Source: JAXLWB01 sp046328715 (GTDB taxonomy: Bacteria > Chloroflexota > Anaerolineae > Caldilineales > Caldilineaceae). Taken from it: a stretch of DNA of 64,000 nt. The stretch spans positions 232,989-296,988 of the forward strand of contig JAXLWB010000005.1 in NCBI GenBank assembly GCA_046328715.1. Reading direction: 5' to 3'. A program made the translations under genes and the position numbers. Each line of letters opens with the position of its first letter. The first letter of the stretch is position 1. The notes under the pieces were generated by a model. That model ran no database searches. It worked only from the letters and a program-made list of their open reading frames with translations, and was not told where the DNA came from. This document shows, piece after piece, positions 1-11,487 of the stretch.

Positions 1-419
1 TCTTTGCGGCGGACGATCTTTCCTGCTGGGGTGGTGCTTTCCTCTTCCTCTAACTCAGCCTCACTTTGCGTAGGCTCCATTTCTGCTTTCATCTGAACAG
101 CTGCCGAAGCGCGGCGACGATTCTTTTGATAGCGTCCCTTGAAGCGGCGCACCTGCTCGGCGATCTTGTCGACTGCGGCGTCAATCGAGGCAAAGACATC
201 ACTGGTGGATTCTTCGGCACGCAGGATCTGTCCATTCGACCACATCGTGACCTGAACAGTGAAGCGATCTCCTGCTGCACGCGTGGGAGTATGCGCCAAT
301 TCGGCGCGTACCTCATCTAACTGGGGAAGGTAGCGCTCCAATCGTTTGACACGTTTGCGGGCATATTCTTCGATCCAATTAGTCACTTCCATGTTTCGAC
401 CATGAACAATAAGTTGCAT
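1..419 (-). CDS. hpf: Ribosome hibernation promoting factor (HPF/RaiA), C-terminus beyond window
   Basis: This reverse-strand frame starts with ATG at 417-419, preceded by a purine-rich GAAAGGAG site, and is still open at the window edge, so about 139 residues are visible. The N-terminus reads MQLIVHGRNMEVTNWIEEYA, and the middle contains the family features of a VTMWSNGQILRAEE strand and the DVFASIDAAVDKIAEQVRR helix. Proteins of this family bind the 30S subunit in stationary phase and block or dimerise ribosomes. After the S30AE domain (about residues 1-105) comes a basic then acidic linker, as in long HPF, whose C-terminal dimerisation domain would lie outside the window. It is probably the last gene of a leftward unit with comF. 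Confidence 0.9.
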   Translation of the reverse strand, partial: MQLIVHGRNMEVTNWIEEYARKRVKRLERYLPQLDEVRAELAHTPTRAAGDRFTVQVTMWSNGQILRAEESTSDVFASIDAAVDKIAEQVRRFKGRYQKNRRRASAAVQMKAEMEPTQSEAELEEEESTTPAGKIVRRK

Positions 420-435
420 ACAGAAGCTCCTTTCT

Positions 436-645
436 TCACTTGACACAATAGATTCTGCTGGTTCGCCCATGACGGGGAAGACGAGGCAATGCGGCGGTTC
501 TCGTCAGGATTGACATAAGTAAAAGCAGCAGAACTGGGAAAGCATGATAAAGGGTTGATAGCGTTTCAGGAGAATGTGCCTCACTTCGTACGGTGAGGAG
601 CCACAAGAGATAAATCAGAATCGCAGAAACTTGAGGTGTCAGCAT
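436..645 (-). CDS. Possible small two-helix membrane protein
   Basis: A frame of about 69 codons lies between comF and hpf on the same strand. From the ATG at 643-645 it would encode two hydrophobic stretches, one near the N-terminus (SAILIYLLWLL) and one in the middle (FPVLLLLLMSIL), then a basic tail. There is no strong ribosome site; GAAGAAAT is the best available. I recognise no family. It may be a real small membrane protein or just an open frame in the 325-bp comF-hpf gap, which holds nothing else I can name. Confidence 0.25.
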   Translation of the reverse strand: MLTPQVSAILIYLLWLLTVRSEAHSPETLSTLYHAFPVLLLLLMSILTRTAALPRLPRHGRTSRIYCVK

Positions 646-744
646 GAACACATTTCTTCATGACCATTACAACGATGCTTAGACGTACTTTAATTGTAGG
701 CGCAATTTTCTGGATTGTCAACGGCCATCTGACTAGGGGCATTT

Positions 745-1494
745 CTATTCTCTTGCAATTGGAATCGCTAAGGCCAAGGCATATACTTGAAAAGATCCTG
801 CCTCTACCAGCGCTTTGGCACACGATCGGAGCGTGGCACCCGTTGTATAGACATCATCAATCAAAAGGATGGTTCTGCCTCTGACATTCGGGTGGGCCAC
901 AAAGGCATCTTCTACATTCTGCTGCCGCTCCCGCGCATTGAGCCCTACCTGTGGCTTGGTGAAATGCATGCGGTTGAGTGCGTTTGGTGCAAAGGGCAGA
1001 TGGGTTGCCCTGGAAAAGTGACGTGCCAGCAACTCTGCCTGATTGTATCCTCGCTCTTTCTGTCGTTCGCGAAACATCGGTACAGGAACCACCACATCAA
1101 TGTCTCGACCTTGCCGCCACTCAGCTTGTGCAAAGGCGGCAAGTAGATAACGCACCAGCGGCTCCGCCAGTTCCGGCTGCTTTTCGTATTTGAGATGATG
1201 AATCATGGTCCGCAGCGGTTCTGTGTGCAAAGCCGCCGCCCGTGTCAACTGCAACACTGGGTGGGGATCGGCCAGACAAAGCGAACAAAGCGATTGCTGC
1301 GCTCTGATTTGAGCCCGGCCACAGCGCTGGCAGATGGGTTGGCTGATTGGTTCCACCTGCTGCGCACAATGGTCACAAAGAATGGAGCCGGGTCGCTTGC
1401 AGGCGACACAGGTGGGCGGAAAGACAAGATCGGCGAAGGTTTTGCCCAGTCGCACGAGCGAAGCGGCAAAGGATGATCGGGGTGACGATGGCAT
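745..1494 (-). CDS. comF: ComF family phosphoribosyltransferase-like protein
   Basis: The 249-residue product has the ComF layout. An N-terminal double zinc finger covers roughly residues 28-72 (CVAC, CDHC, CQRCGR, CSLC) and is followed by a type I phosphoribosyltransferase domain with the PRPP-binding motif ILLIDDVYTTGATL near residue 214. ComF proteins act in natural DNA uptake, where a helper role for ComFA is proposed; many bacteria keep the gene without known competence. The ATG at 1494 has AGGAAG eight bases upstream. The pilin-like gene ends 17 bp upstream on the same strand, so the two are probably cotranscribed. The length is normal for the family. Confidence 0.9.
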   Translation of the reverse strand: MPSSPRSSFAASLVRLGKTFADLVFPPTCVACKRPGSILCDHCAQQVEPISQPICQRCGRAQIRAQQSLCSLCLADPHPVLQLTRAAALHTEPLRTMIHHLKYEKQPELAEPLVRYLLAAFAQAEWRQGRDIDVVVPVPMFRERQKERGYNQAELLARHFSRATHLPFAPNALNRMHFTKPQVGLNARERQQNVEDAFVAHPNVRGRTILLIDDVYTTGATLRSCAKALVEAGSFQVYALALAIPIARE

Positions 1495-1511
1495 ACAACG
1501 TACTTCCTAAC

Positions 1512-1670
1512 TCACGCAGGAAACCAACTACCGAGGAGATCATTGATCACAGTACGGATACTGTCGCCTAAGATGAGCAAGATCGACAGCAACACAATCG
1601 ACAACAAAATAATAATCAACGAGAATTCAACAAAACTTTGGCCTCTTCGATTCGAAGGCATTCTAGACAT
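1512..1670 (-). CDS. Flp/TadE-type pilin-like small membrane peptide
   Basis: This is a 52-residue product starting at MSRMPSNRRGQSFVEFSL. A short basic leader ends in Gly and is followed by QSFVE, which puts Glu at +5 of the predicted mature peptide, then a hydrophobic stretch of about 20 residues (LIIILLSIVLLSILLIL). This is the class III (prepilin) signal seen in Flp pilins and TadE-like pseudopilins. I chose the internal ATG at 1670 because AGGAA lies just upstream and the longer frame has no pilin-like leader. It lies directly upstream of comF. No other tad genes are in the window, so the partner secretion machinery would have to be elsewhere. Confidence 0.65.
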   Translation of the reverse strand: MSRMPSNRRGQSFVEFSLIIILLSIVLLSILLILGDSIRTVINDLLGSWFPA

Positions 1671-2087
1671 AATTGATTCCTGAACAATCAGCTTTTTCTT
1701 TGGGTCGACTTCTATACTTTGCTCGGCACAAATTAGAGTTTTCTCTCGATAGAAAAAACACAAATTTCGCCCAATCGCAATTTATAGGAGTGGTCACAGA
1801 GTTCAGCGCATGCGTACAGTAAACTACACGAATTCTACCCTGGTAGAATTGCAATCAATATAACACTCAATTGGTCAGGGCTCAACTTTGTGCCAACATG
1901 ACATTAAGCTGAATTTTAGTCAGAAAGCGCTTGCGTGTTATATAATGGACTGGTATCAGTTTCCGCATTTTGTCACTCTGTTATTCCAATTGCGATTGCA
2001 AGCGACATAGTTTTTTCGTGATATGTTTGAAATCATGGTTGTCTAGATTGATGTTGCAATTGAATACCCTGTCGTAAGGAGGAGTTC
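1671..2087. other. Intergenic region between divergent genes
   Basis: This AT-rich gap separates the leftward pilin/comF unit from the rightward zinc-ribbon gene. A TATAAT at 1941-1946 with an extended TGTTA context is a plausible -10 for the gene at 2088, but no good -35 sits 16-18 bp upstream. AAGGAGG at 2076-2082 is the ribosome site of the GTG start. I see no other structured element. Confidence 0.4.
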
Positions 2088-2789
2088 GTGGTCGATATTG
2101 CCAAGCTTTATGAATTGCAAAAGACCGATCTGAACTGGGAGAAGGTGAAACGTCGTCTCATTCAAATCCAGAAGTTAATGGGCGAGCCAGAAGAGATCAA
2201 AAGTGCCCGGCAGCAGGTGAACGAGACCGAAGCCAAGTTGCAAAAGTGGCAAGCCGAACAAAAGAACGCTGAACTCGAATCGCAACAACTCTTTGCCAAG
2301 ATGACGAGCAGCGAACAACTCCTCATGAGTGGGCAAGTTCATAATGCCAAGGAACTCCAATCCTTGCAAAGCAGTATTGAAGCTCTCAAACGACAGCGTA
2401 CAACGGTAGATGGACGCGGCGTGGATGCCATGATACAGGTCGATGAAAGCTCCACCTTGCTGGCAAAACAGAAAGGCACCCTCGCTCAGTTGGAGACGAA
2501 ACTGCGCGAAAAACACGGCGAACTGGCCGAAGAAGAAACCAAGCTGAAACGGATGTTTCTGCAGCTCAAAACCCATCGTGCCAAATTGACCGGCGGCATG
2601 AGTGCAGCTGATATAGAGCTGTACGAAGATTTACGTCGGCGCAAAGGGGGAATTGCTGTCGCCGCAGTGGATAAAGTGCTTTGTACTGCTTGCAACACTC
2701 GTCTTCCAACTAGCGCTGCTGCAGCAGCCCGCGATTTTTCTCAAGTCACTTACTGCCCTACTTGCGGACGAATTCTGGTCCAACCCTAG
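2088..2789 (+). CDS. Coiled-coil zinc-ribbon protein (CT398/DUF164-like)
   Basis: This 233-residue protein starts at GTG 2088 behind a near-perfect AAGGAGG. Residues 1-180 are highly charged and heptad-like and should form a long antiparallel coiled-coil hairpin. The C-terminus carries a four-cysteine zinc ribbon, CTAC about 20 residues before CPTCGR. This is the architecture of the widespread C4-type zinc-ribbon family typified by Chlamydia CT398, a sigma-54-interacting protein in that genus; its role elsewhere is not settled. It is monocistronic, with a hairpin terminator immediately downstream shared with the convergent subtilase gene. Confidence 0.8.
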   Translation: MVDIAKLYELQKTDLNWEKVKRRLIQIQKLMGEPEEIKSARQQVNETEAKLQKWQAEQKNAELESQQLFAKMTSSEQLLMSGQVHNAKELQSLQSSIEALKRQRTTVDGRGVDAMIQVDESSTLLAKQKGTLAQLETKLREKHGELAEEETKLKRMFLQLKTHRAKLTGGMSAADIELYEDLRRRKGGIAVAAVDKVLCTACNTRLPTSAAAAARDFSQVTYCPTCGRILVQP

Positions 2790-2798
2790 CGAGTCACT

Positions 2799-2820
2799 GT
2801 AGGACAAGAATTTTCTTGTC

Positions 2821-2824
<4 letters not shown>
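2799..2824. terminator. Bidirectional hairpin between convergent genes
   Basis: Twelve-base perfect arms (GTAGGACAAGAA and its complement) are separated by only two bases. The hairpin lies 10 bp after the zinc-ribbon stop and overlaps the stop codon of the convergent subtilase. There is no long T-run, so it may rely on the hairpin alone. Confidence 0.55.
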
Positions 2825-5682
<2,858 letters not shown>

Positions 5683-5819
5683 AAGGCATTACACTAAGCG
5701 GTATTGTCTCAGAGTGATCGATTTTGAATCATAGCATTCTATACTTGGTGATTGTATACGTCATTTAGCGTACTTCTCCGAGTTTTGACCTCTCCGAATG
5801 AGAATAGTACAATCCGATT

Positions 5820-7603
5820 ATGCAGAGTTTCTTTCCCCTAAGGCAGTGGCTTCGTTGGTGGGTGGCGTTGGCGAGATGGTCGTGGACCGTTATACAGCCA
5901 GATATGGTGGCTGCCCAATCGATGTTGCGTATCCCGGATATTCAAGGAGTAGCCGACCGTTCCCCCAAAGCCGGAGAATGGCGATACGTTTGGTCTGGTG
6001 ACGGCTTTGACCGAAGATGGGTTTTATCTACAGACCCCATCGGCGACGACGATGTGAAAAGCAGCGACGGTATCTATGTCTACTTACACCGTACGCCCAA
6101 GGTAAAGCTAGGTGATTGTGTTTTTCTCCAGCGCGCCTATGTCGATGAGTTTAACGGGAAAACTGAACTATCGCGCATGAAGTCGGTCGAACCAAGTGAT
6201 CGCTGTCATGGGCAGGCAGTCCGGCCCGTATCCATTCCACTTGCCCGCCTCTACAGCGATCCGGTGGCGCTTTTTGAACGCTACGAGGGCATGCTTGTTG
6301 AGATCGATAATCTGTCCGCCATTGTCCAGGGTTCAACCAAACGCTTTGGCAACGGCGAAGCCGAAATGGCGTTGGTCGAACCTTTTGCTGCCGCTCAACT
6401 TGCGGGCGGTCGGATTTTCCAATCTCAGCCTGAACAGACTTCGGCTCTGATCTTTATCAGCAGTGCCTGGGTGCCAACTTTCCTGATGCGCGCTGGGGTG
6501 ATCAAGTGGCGGTTGGCAAATCGGAGGCGACGGGGCGCAAGGCGTTGGCGATTCTCGATTACAACTTTGGCAAGTATCAACTCTTGCTGTTACCCGACCA
6601 ATCGGTTGACGTGAGGCAGCCTCCGCCACAACCAGAACGGGCCTCACCTACCAAGGATGACGAAATCACCGTCTGCTCGACCAATCTCTGGGTCTTGGGC
6701 GAGGAAGTGCTGCTCAACATCCCAACCCGTTGGACTTTGACCAGGAGCTGAAAAAGCGGGCTGCTGCAATTGCTGAGACACTTTCGGCTGCACCAATATT
6801 TCGGCTACAGGAAGTAGGTTCACAGGCGGGTGTTAGACGATTCAGACAGGCGAATTGCGAGCTCACTATGGGTTGGATTGGCTGGCGGACGGGCTGGTAG
6901 CGGCTACCAGGCTGACAACCCGAATTCTGCTCATGACTGGGTTTCTCACGCTAAAATCTCGAGAGTCAATGTCGATTCAGTTGAAATGATACAAAGTTGT
7001 ACGACCGACTATAAAGTGTTGCCAGGAGCTATAATGCCCGCAGGGTGAATTCTTTGTTTTGACCGGCCTTCGCTGATTGCTGACATGCTGGTAACGGGTG
7101 ATTTGGGTGAACCGTTTCACTTGCGTGGTGACCAACCATTTGAAGAGCAAGGCGGGCGATGAAACAGTCAACGAGCTGCGGCGAATCCTACAAGCGCAGG
7201 AGGTAGCAAGCCATGTACAAAATTGGCTGGATGCCGATGTCAACGCCGCAGTCGTTGTGCTTGGCGACATGAACGATTATTACAGCAGCGATCCGGTCGA
7301 AATGTTGCGCACGACCATTGCCCTGCCACTCTTTCTACGCCTACAGCTTATTGCCGTATCTGGATCGCTACACCTACGTGTCTATAATGGGGCGAGTCAG
7401 GTGCTCGATCACATCCCGGTTTCGCAAGCCTTGAAGCCGCGATCGGCGAGGTAAATGTGGCTGTATATCAACCGAACTTTGCCTATCCAGAAAAAGGCTG
7501 GATCTGAGTACCGTCATCCACGCCAGCGACCACGATCCTGTTCTGCTTCGGCTGCGACCGGCTGCGGCGGCGACACTTTGGCCTGCAACTGGGCTACCCA
7601 GCT
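5820..7603 (+). pseudogene. Broken ExeM/NucH-type extracellular endonuclease
   Basis: Pieces of one secreted nuclease can be read in order across three frames. Residues 1-30 from 5820 look like a signal peptide; then come a beta-rich region (KLGDCVFLQRAYVDEFNGKT), a lost frame near 6480-6520, VCSTNLW near 6670 and the endonuclease/exonuclease/phosphatase core VVTNHLKSK and VVVLGDMNDYY near 7130-7280. The tail HASDHDPVLLRLRP lies at about 7525-7565, ending at TAA near 7603. The His-Asp pair SDHDPV and the GDMND metal site are family hallmarks. At least four frame changes are needed, so as written it cannot make a nuclease. It is the first of a run of frame-disrupted genes in the same zone. Confidence 0.7.
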
Positions 7604-7912
7604 AATTGAGCATTGCGCGCCTGCGATGCAAGCAGGACGTCGGTCGATCGCCAACAAAGTGATGATCGTGGAGAAGTGCGCTTCCTGGAATTTGCGGACC
7701 AGGGCAGATAAGCACGGTACACTGAGTTTACCATTCTATCTAATAACAGATTCAAACGACTTTGCGGTCGATTTGAAGGATGGGATGAATGATCTGCCCT
7801 CATTGCAGGTTGAACATCTACGTTGCGGTTGATCAAGAGCGCCCTCGAAGCGGTTCCTGCGCCTCGTCAGCTTTGTCAACGTAACTCCTCACTACCGTAT
7901 TAATTGCGTCTT
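7604..7912. other. Intergenic stretch without a recognised gene
   Basis: Short open frames occur but none has a recognisable domain or convincing ribosome site. The stretch sits between two broken genes and may hold further degraded coding sequence. Confidence 0.3.
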
Positions 7913-8487
7913 ATGAAGCACGTCTATTTAAGTTGGTACGACTTTGAAGAGCTGGTGAGCCAGCCCGCCTTCGTAAACCTTAACACCCCTACGACGCCAT
8001 TATGGCGATTTCATCGCGGTGGTATCATCCCAGCCGGGATGATCGCCGAGGCGCTAAAATGCGCGAAGTGCTGGTTGCTGCTGTCACGTTTCCTGAGGAT
8101 CCGGTTTCTATCGCACCCGGCTCAGTTGGCCGCGCCATCCACCCCCTGACAGCCTCTTGAAGGACGCAAGATCCCGGTGATCGACAACCTTTGGCATCAG
8201 CGAAGTGCACGATTACAGCGGTCAGCCGGCGGATTGAGACTGCCAACGGCTTCCCAGAACTGGCCGTCATCCATTTGAAAAAGTCGGCGAGCTACTTCCC
8301 CGAGTTAGAGCCGGACATCTGGGTCGAAGAGACGGAAGACTTTATCCATTATCCCTGGCAACGGATCGACGACTCAGACTATCGCATCAAGCTTGCGCCA
8401 GTCATGGCCTTTGTCTTAAAAATTCTATGCACTGCGCCCGGATCAAATGCTGACATCTACTTCGTCCGCCGCAGAGCGCATGCCTGA
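7913..8487 (+). pseudogene. Broken purine-type phosphoribosyltransferase
   Basis: From ATG 7913 the frame reads MKHVYLSWYDFEELV. Family motifs then continue in other frames: PYDAIMAIS, GGIIPAGMIAEAL, REVLVAAVTFPEDPVS, PVIDNLWH, and finally YFPELEPDIWVEETEDFIHYPW at about 8290-8360. These match hypoxanthine/xanthine-type phosphoribosyltransferases, including the C-terminal VEET...PW motif. One change is a missing base in the A-run at 8056-8059 (GCGCTAAAATGCGCG). At least three frame changes are required. If intact, the enzyme would salvage purine bases with PRPP. The next broken gene, nth, overlaps its 3' end. Confidence 0.6.
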
Positions 8488-9100
8488 AATCATTCGCCCG
8501 GTTAAAGTAACACCATCCCGATGCGCACTGCGAGCTTAACCATGAGAACGCCTTGCAACTCCTGGTAGCGACCATCCTTTCGGCGCAATGCACCGATGAG
8601 CGGGTTAATAAAGTGACGCCCGATCTTTTTGCCCGCTATCCCACTGCGCTCGATCTCGCCCAGGCCGATCCGCAGGAACTGGAACGATGATCTGTTCCAC
8701 TGGTTTTTATCACAACAAGGCCGTAAGAATATCCAGCTGCGGCGCGACGCATCGTGGATCCCTTTGGCGGCGGGCGTACCCGGGTGACCATGGATGAACT
8801 TCTGACCCTCGGCGGGGTGGCACGCAAGACCGCCAATGTTGTGTTGGGCGTGGCTCACGGCATCGGGGTGGGCATCGTCGTCGATACACATGTGCGCCGG
8901 CTCTCTAATCGGCTGGGACTCACCAAGAACGAAGAACCGGAAAAGATTGAGAAGGTGACCCGATGATGTTGGTACCAACCAGTGAATGGATCGACTTTTC
9001 GCACTTGTTGATCTTCCACGGGCGACGCATCTGTGACGCCCGCAAACCTGACTGTGCGCACTGCAAGCTCAGCACACTGTGTCCAAGCGCTTTGGTTTAG
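8447..9100 (+). pseudogene. nth: Broken endonuclease III (DNA glycosylase/AP lyase)
   Basis: The nth product can be followed through several frames. LLVATILSAQCTDERVN lies near 8555-8610, ICSTGFYHNKA near 8690, LGGVARKTANVVLG with the catalytic Lys near 8810-8850, VDTHVRRLSNRLG with the catalytic Asp near 8880-8920, and the C-terminal [4Fe-4S] ligands C-X6-C-X2-C-X5-C near 9030-9080. Nth removes oxidised pyrimidines in base excision repair. Each interruption that I traced is explained by a single missing base (near 8693, 8735 and 8965) plus an in-frame stop near 8515. A bacterium usually needs Nth, so either another copy exists or these are sequence errors. Confidence 0.75.
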
Positions 9101-9274
9101 AGATTTGCACCACTACGAGCAGAGAAAGCAATGAAAACGAGGTAGGCCGATTCGTTGCTTTCAGCAATTGAAGGCGCGTGCGTTTTTAGCCGCACAGTGG
9201 TGACTCTACCCAGTTCTGCAGCTACAAGCAGCAGCTACGATAAACAGCTTTTGAACCGTCTCTAAGGAAAGGAA

Positions 9275-9850
9275 TTGAAGTTGGAATCTCTCCCCCGAAC
9301 GTGGTTGATTGTTCTCCTGTCGGTGATACTCGTCGTAGGTATCCTGGTTTGGTTTTTTTGGCCCAAGTCAAGCGTCAAAATTGACGGAATGGCGACGCCG
9401 GTGACCGATGAAAATTGGCCAACCAGTCAACCTTCCGATGCATTGATCACCGCCCAACTGCATTTTACCTTTACAGTACCTACTGGTTGGGTTGTTCGTA
9501 GCTGGCCGCAAAGCGAGTTTCAACGCTCGGGCCAAACACTTAGTTCCGAAGTGCCTCGGCTACGCCAATCAATTGATCGCTGGCTTGCTGCCTTTCAAGC
9601 CGAGTCGCAGGTCTTGCTTGTCCAACCAATTGAGGAAAAACCCGGCTCACAAAGCGCTATCCTTTTTCAGCATTGCTCGGCAAGGCTTGCGCCGGAACAG
9701 ATCGCTGCCACTCTGGCCGAGAAGGCCCCGCTCGATCACCTGATTGATACCGAGCTACGCCAGGACGGGCAACCTAATTTTGCGCATCCGCGGCAGTCAG
9801 CTCACTGGGTTCGGATAGCTTTGCTGCACGTCCTGCCGAAGTCGCCATGA
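9275..9850 (+). CDS. Membrane-anchored protein of unknown function, possibly frameshifted at 3' end
   Basis: A TTG start at 9275 follows AAGGAAAGGAA. The 191-residue frame has one N-terminal transmembrane helix (WLIVLLSVILVVGILVWFFW) followed by an extracytoplasmic domain with a TFTVPTGWVV strand, in the style of lipoprotein-like stress proteins. I do not recognise a family. The last 15 residues look unlike the rest, and coding-like sequence continues in another frame (VLIILGDDQRSDFAESLLRS) at about 9880-9950. The true protein may therefore be about 225 residues, with a frameshift near 9800-9870. It lies in the zone of indel-disrupted genes. Confidence 0.45.
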   Translation: MKLESLPRTWLIVLLSVILVVGILVWFFWPKSSVKIDGMATPVTDENWPTSQPSDALITAQLHFTFTVPTGWVVRSWPQSEFQRSGQTLSSEVPRLRQSIDRWLAAFQAESQVLLVQPIEEKPGSQSAILFQHCSARLAPEQIAATLAEKAPLDHLIDTELRQDGQPNFAHPRQSAHWVRIALLHVLPKSP

Positions 9851-9992
9851 TGATCAACCCTGAGGCCGATGCGTCGTCTTGGTGTTGATTATATTGGGCG
9901 ATGACCAGCGTAGCGATTTCGCCGAAAGCCTTTTGCGTTCACTGAAACGAATCAGAGTGAACGAAACCAACCGTATGATTGAAGGAGCGATT

Positions 9993-10891
9993 CAGTGCCA
10001 TACCCGTACCCGCAGGCTATACCCGTGTCCGGATCCAGTTCTCTTCGGGGCCTTGACTCATGCCAGGAGTGAAGAGACGCTCCTCCAAGATTTTTGGTCC
10101 ACGCAGGCGGCTATGGGGCACGCATTGTTGTTTTTGCTACCAGTGCCAGCGACGAACCCCAGCTAAACAATATTGTGCCCCTTTTAGCAACCTTCAGTGC
10201 GACTCGACCCAGGCGCTCACCGTGACGGATCGGGCCAGCGCAGCCAGCGATGATCTGCAACGATTGGTTGCCGCCTGTACGGGTTTCCTGATTTTGGGTA
10301 ACAATCCGTTACGTTTTGCCAGCACCATCGGCGGGACACCTTTGCCCAGTCGATTCGGCGTCAATGCGCAGGGAAAGTGTGCGGCTGCGCTTGGCGGTTC
10401 GGCTTCGATCCTTGTCAACACATGACTGTTTTGACACGCGGCGCGAATACCTCGTCCCTGCTTCACCGGCAACTGATTCAATTTGCACCGGGGCTGGGGA
10501 TCGTCAACAAACTGGTACTGATGGTGTTGCTGACGCCAAATGACAGTGCTGGCGATCGCATCAGCCGCCTACTGACCGCAGTCGCCTACAATCCATTTTT
10601 GATCGGCGTGAGCCTCGAAGCTGATACAGGAATTACCCTCTACGCCAACGATTCGTTTGATGTCTTTGGGCAGAACAATGTACTTGTAGTAGATGGACAG
10701 GGGTTACAATACACAAACTTGCATGAAACGATGAAAGCAGTCAGCATGTTAGGGTGCACCCACATGCCCTACCCGCTGTGTCGCCGCTTTTGGTCTCAGG
10801 GATAACCGTGACGCAGGTTGCACCCGTCGAGGATGACATCCCCGCCTGCTCGACGCGAAGGGAAGCGCTTTTGTGTGTCGCCGAGGGATGA
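9993..10891 (+). pseudogene. Broken cyanophycinase-like (S51 family) protein
   Basis: Readable pieces are HAGGYGARIVVFATSASDEP near 10100, LLATFSATRP, ACTGFLILGNNPLRFA near 10270, and a longer piece from 10420 containing QFAPGLGIVNKLV, DRISRLLTAVAYNPFLIGV and NNVLVVDGQGLQYTN. The order and the RLLTAVAxNPFLxG and VVDGxxLxYTN motifs fit cyanophycinase and related S51 peptidases, which cleave beta-Asp-Arg polymers. The nucleophile region (normally GGNQ and a GTSAGA elbow) falls where the frame is lost. Near the end one missing G in the run at 10752-10754 restores LPAVSPLLVSG and extends the frame to TGA 10889-10891. Family assignment is moderate. Confidence 0.5.
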
Positions 10892-10919
10892 CAAGAGCGA
10901 GTAATTCACCTTGTCATCC
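10886..10919. terminator. Hairpin after the cyanophycinase-like gene
   Basis: Perfect ten-base arms GGATGACAAG and CTTGTCATCC enclose a 14-base loop, ending 17 bp before the stop of the convergent membrane-protein gene. There is no T-run. Confidence 0.4.
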
Positions 10920-10936
10920 TGGTTATCCCTTCAGAA

Positions 10937-11387
10937 TTAATGCCAGTCCTCGATCAACTCCTCTTTCTCGCCGATTAACTTAAATTGACGCTGCACTGGC
11001 TGGACGCTAGGTTGACCTACAGAATAGGCTGTGCCATCGATCACGTTGTAGCCCCGGCTGCTCGCGGGTATTGCACTGCGGATGACCGCCCATTTGCCGT
11101 GGCCAGGGGGCACCCGCCAGATGATCACGGGTGGCTGTTGCTGGCCAAAAGTTGCGTTGCATCAATGCCTGTTGTTGATCGTAGCGCGGCTGTGAGATTA
11201 GGGGCTGCGGTTGATAATCACTGCGGCGACTTGCCATCAAGGCAATCAGCGCCGCAGGAATTCCCGCCATCACACCAAAGAGTACACCCAATGCCAAATC
11301 GATCGCATCACTGCTCAGTCGACCAACGATCTCCCAACCTGCGGCACAGAGGAAGAGCAAAAAGCCAACGGCAAGAATTTTTTTCAT
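10937..11387 (-). pseudogene. Small membrane protein gene with one frameshift
   Basis: The start ATG 11387 gives MKKILAVGFLLFLCAAGWE followed by a second hydrophobic segment (LALGVLFGVMAGIPAALIALMASRR), then a Gln/Pro-rich cytoplasmic tail. Near 11147-11150 the sense strand has TTTT. Dropping one T joins the upstream frame to a downstream frame reading GQQQPPVIIWRVPPGHGKW and ending in GEKEELIEDWH at 10937, for about 149 residues. As written, the frame instead runs to 11007. It is downstream of and codirectional with the FtsK-like gene and may be its partner. No family is recognised. Confidence 0.5.
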
Positions 11388-11487
11388 AACAGATCCCTGG
11401 GTAAAAGCGTTTTCGGAAAGTAGATCAGTGAATAAATAAGTCAGTAGGACAGTGGGTTACCACACTGTTTACTGTCCCACTGCCAAA

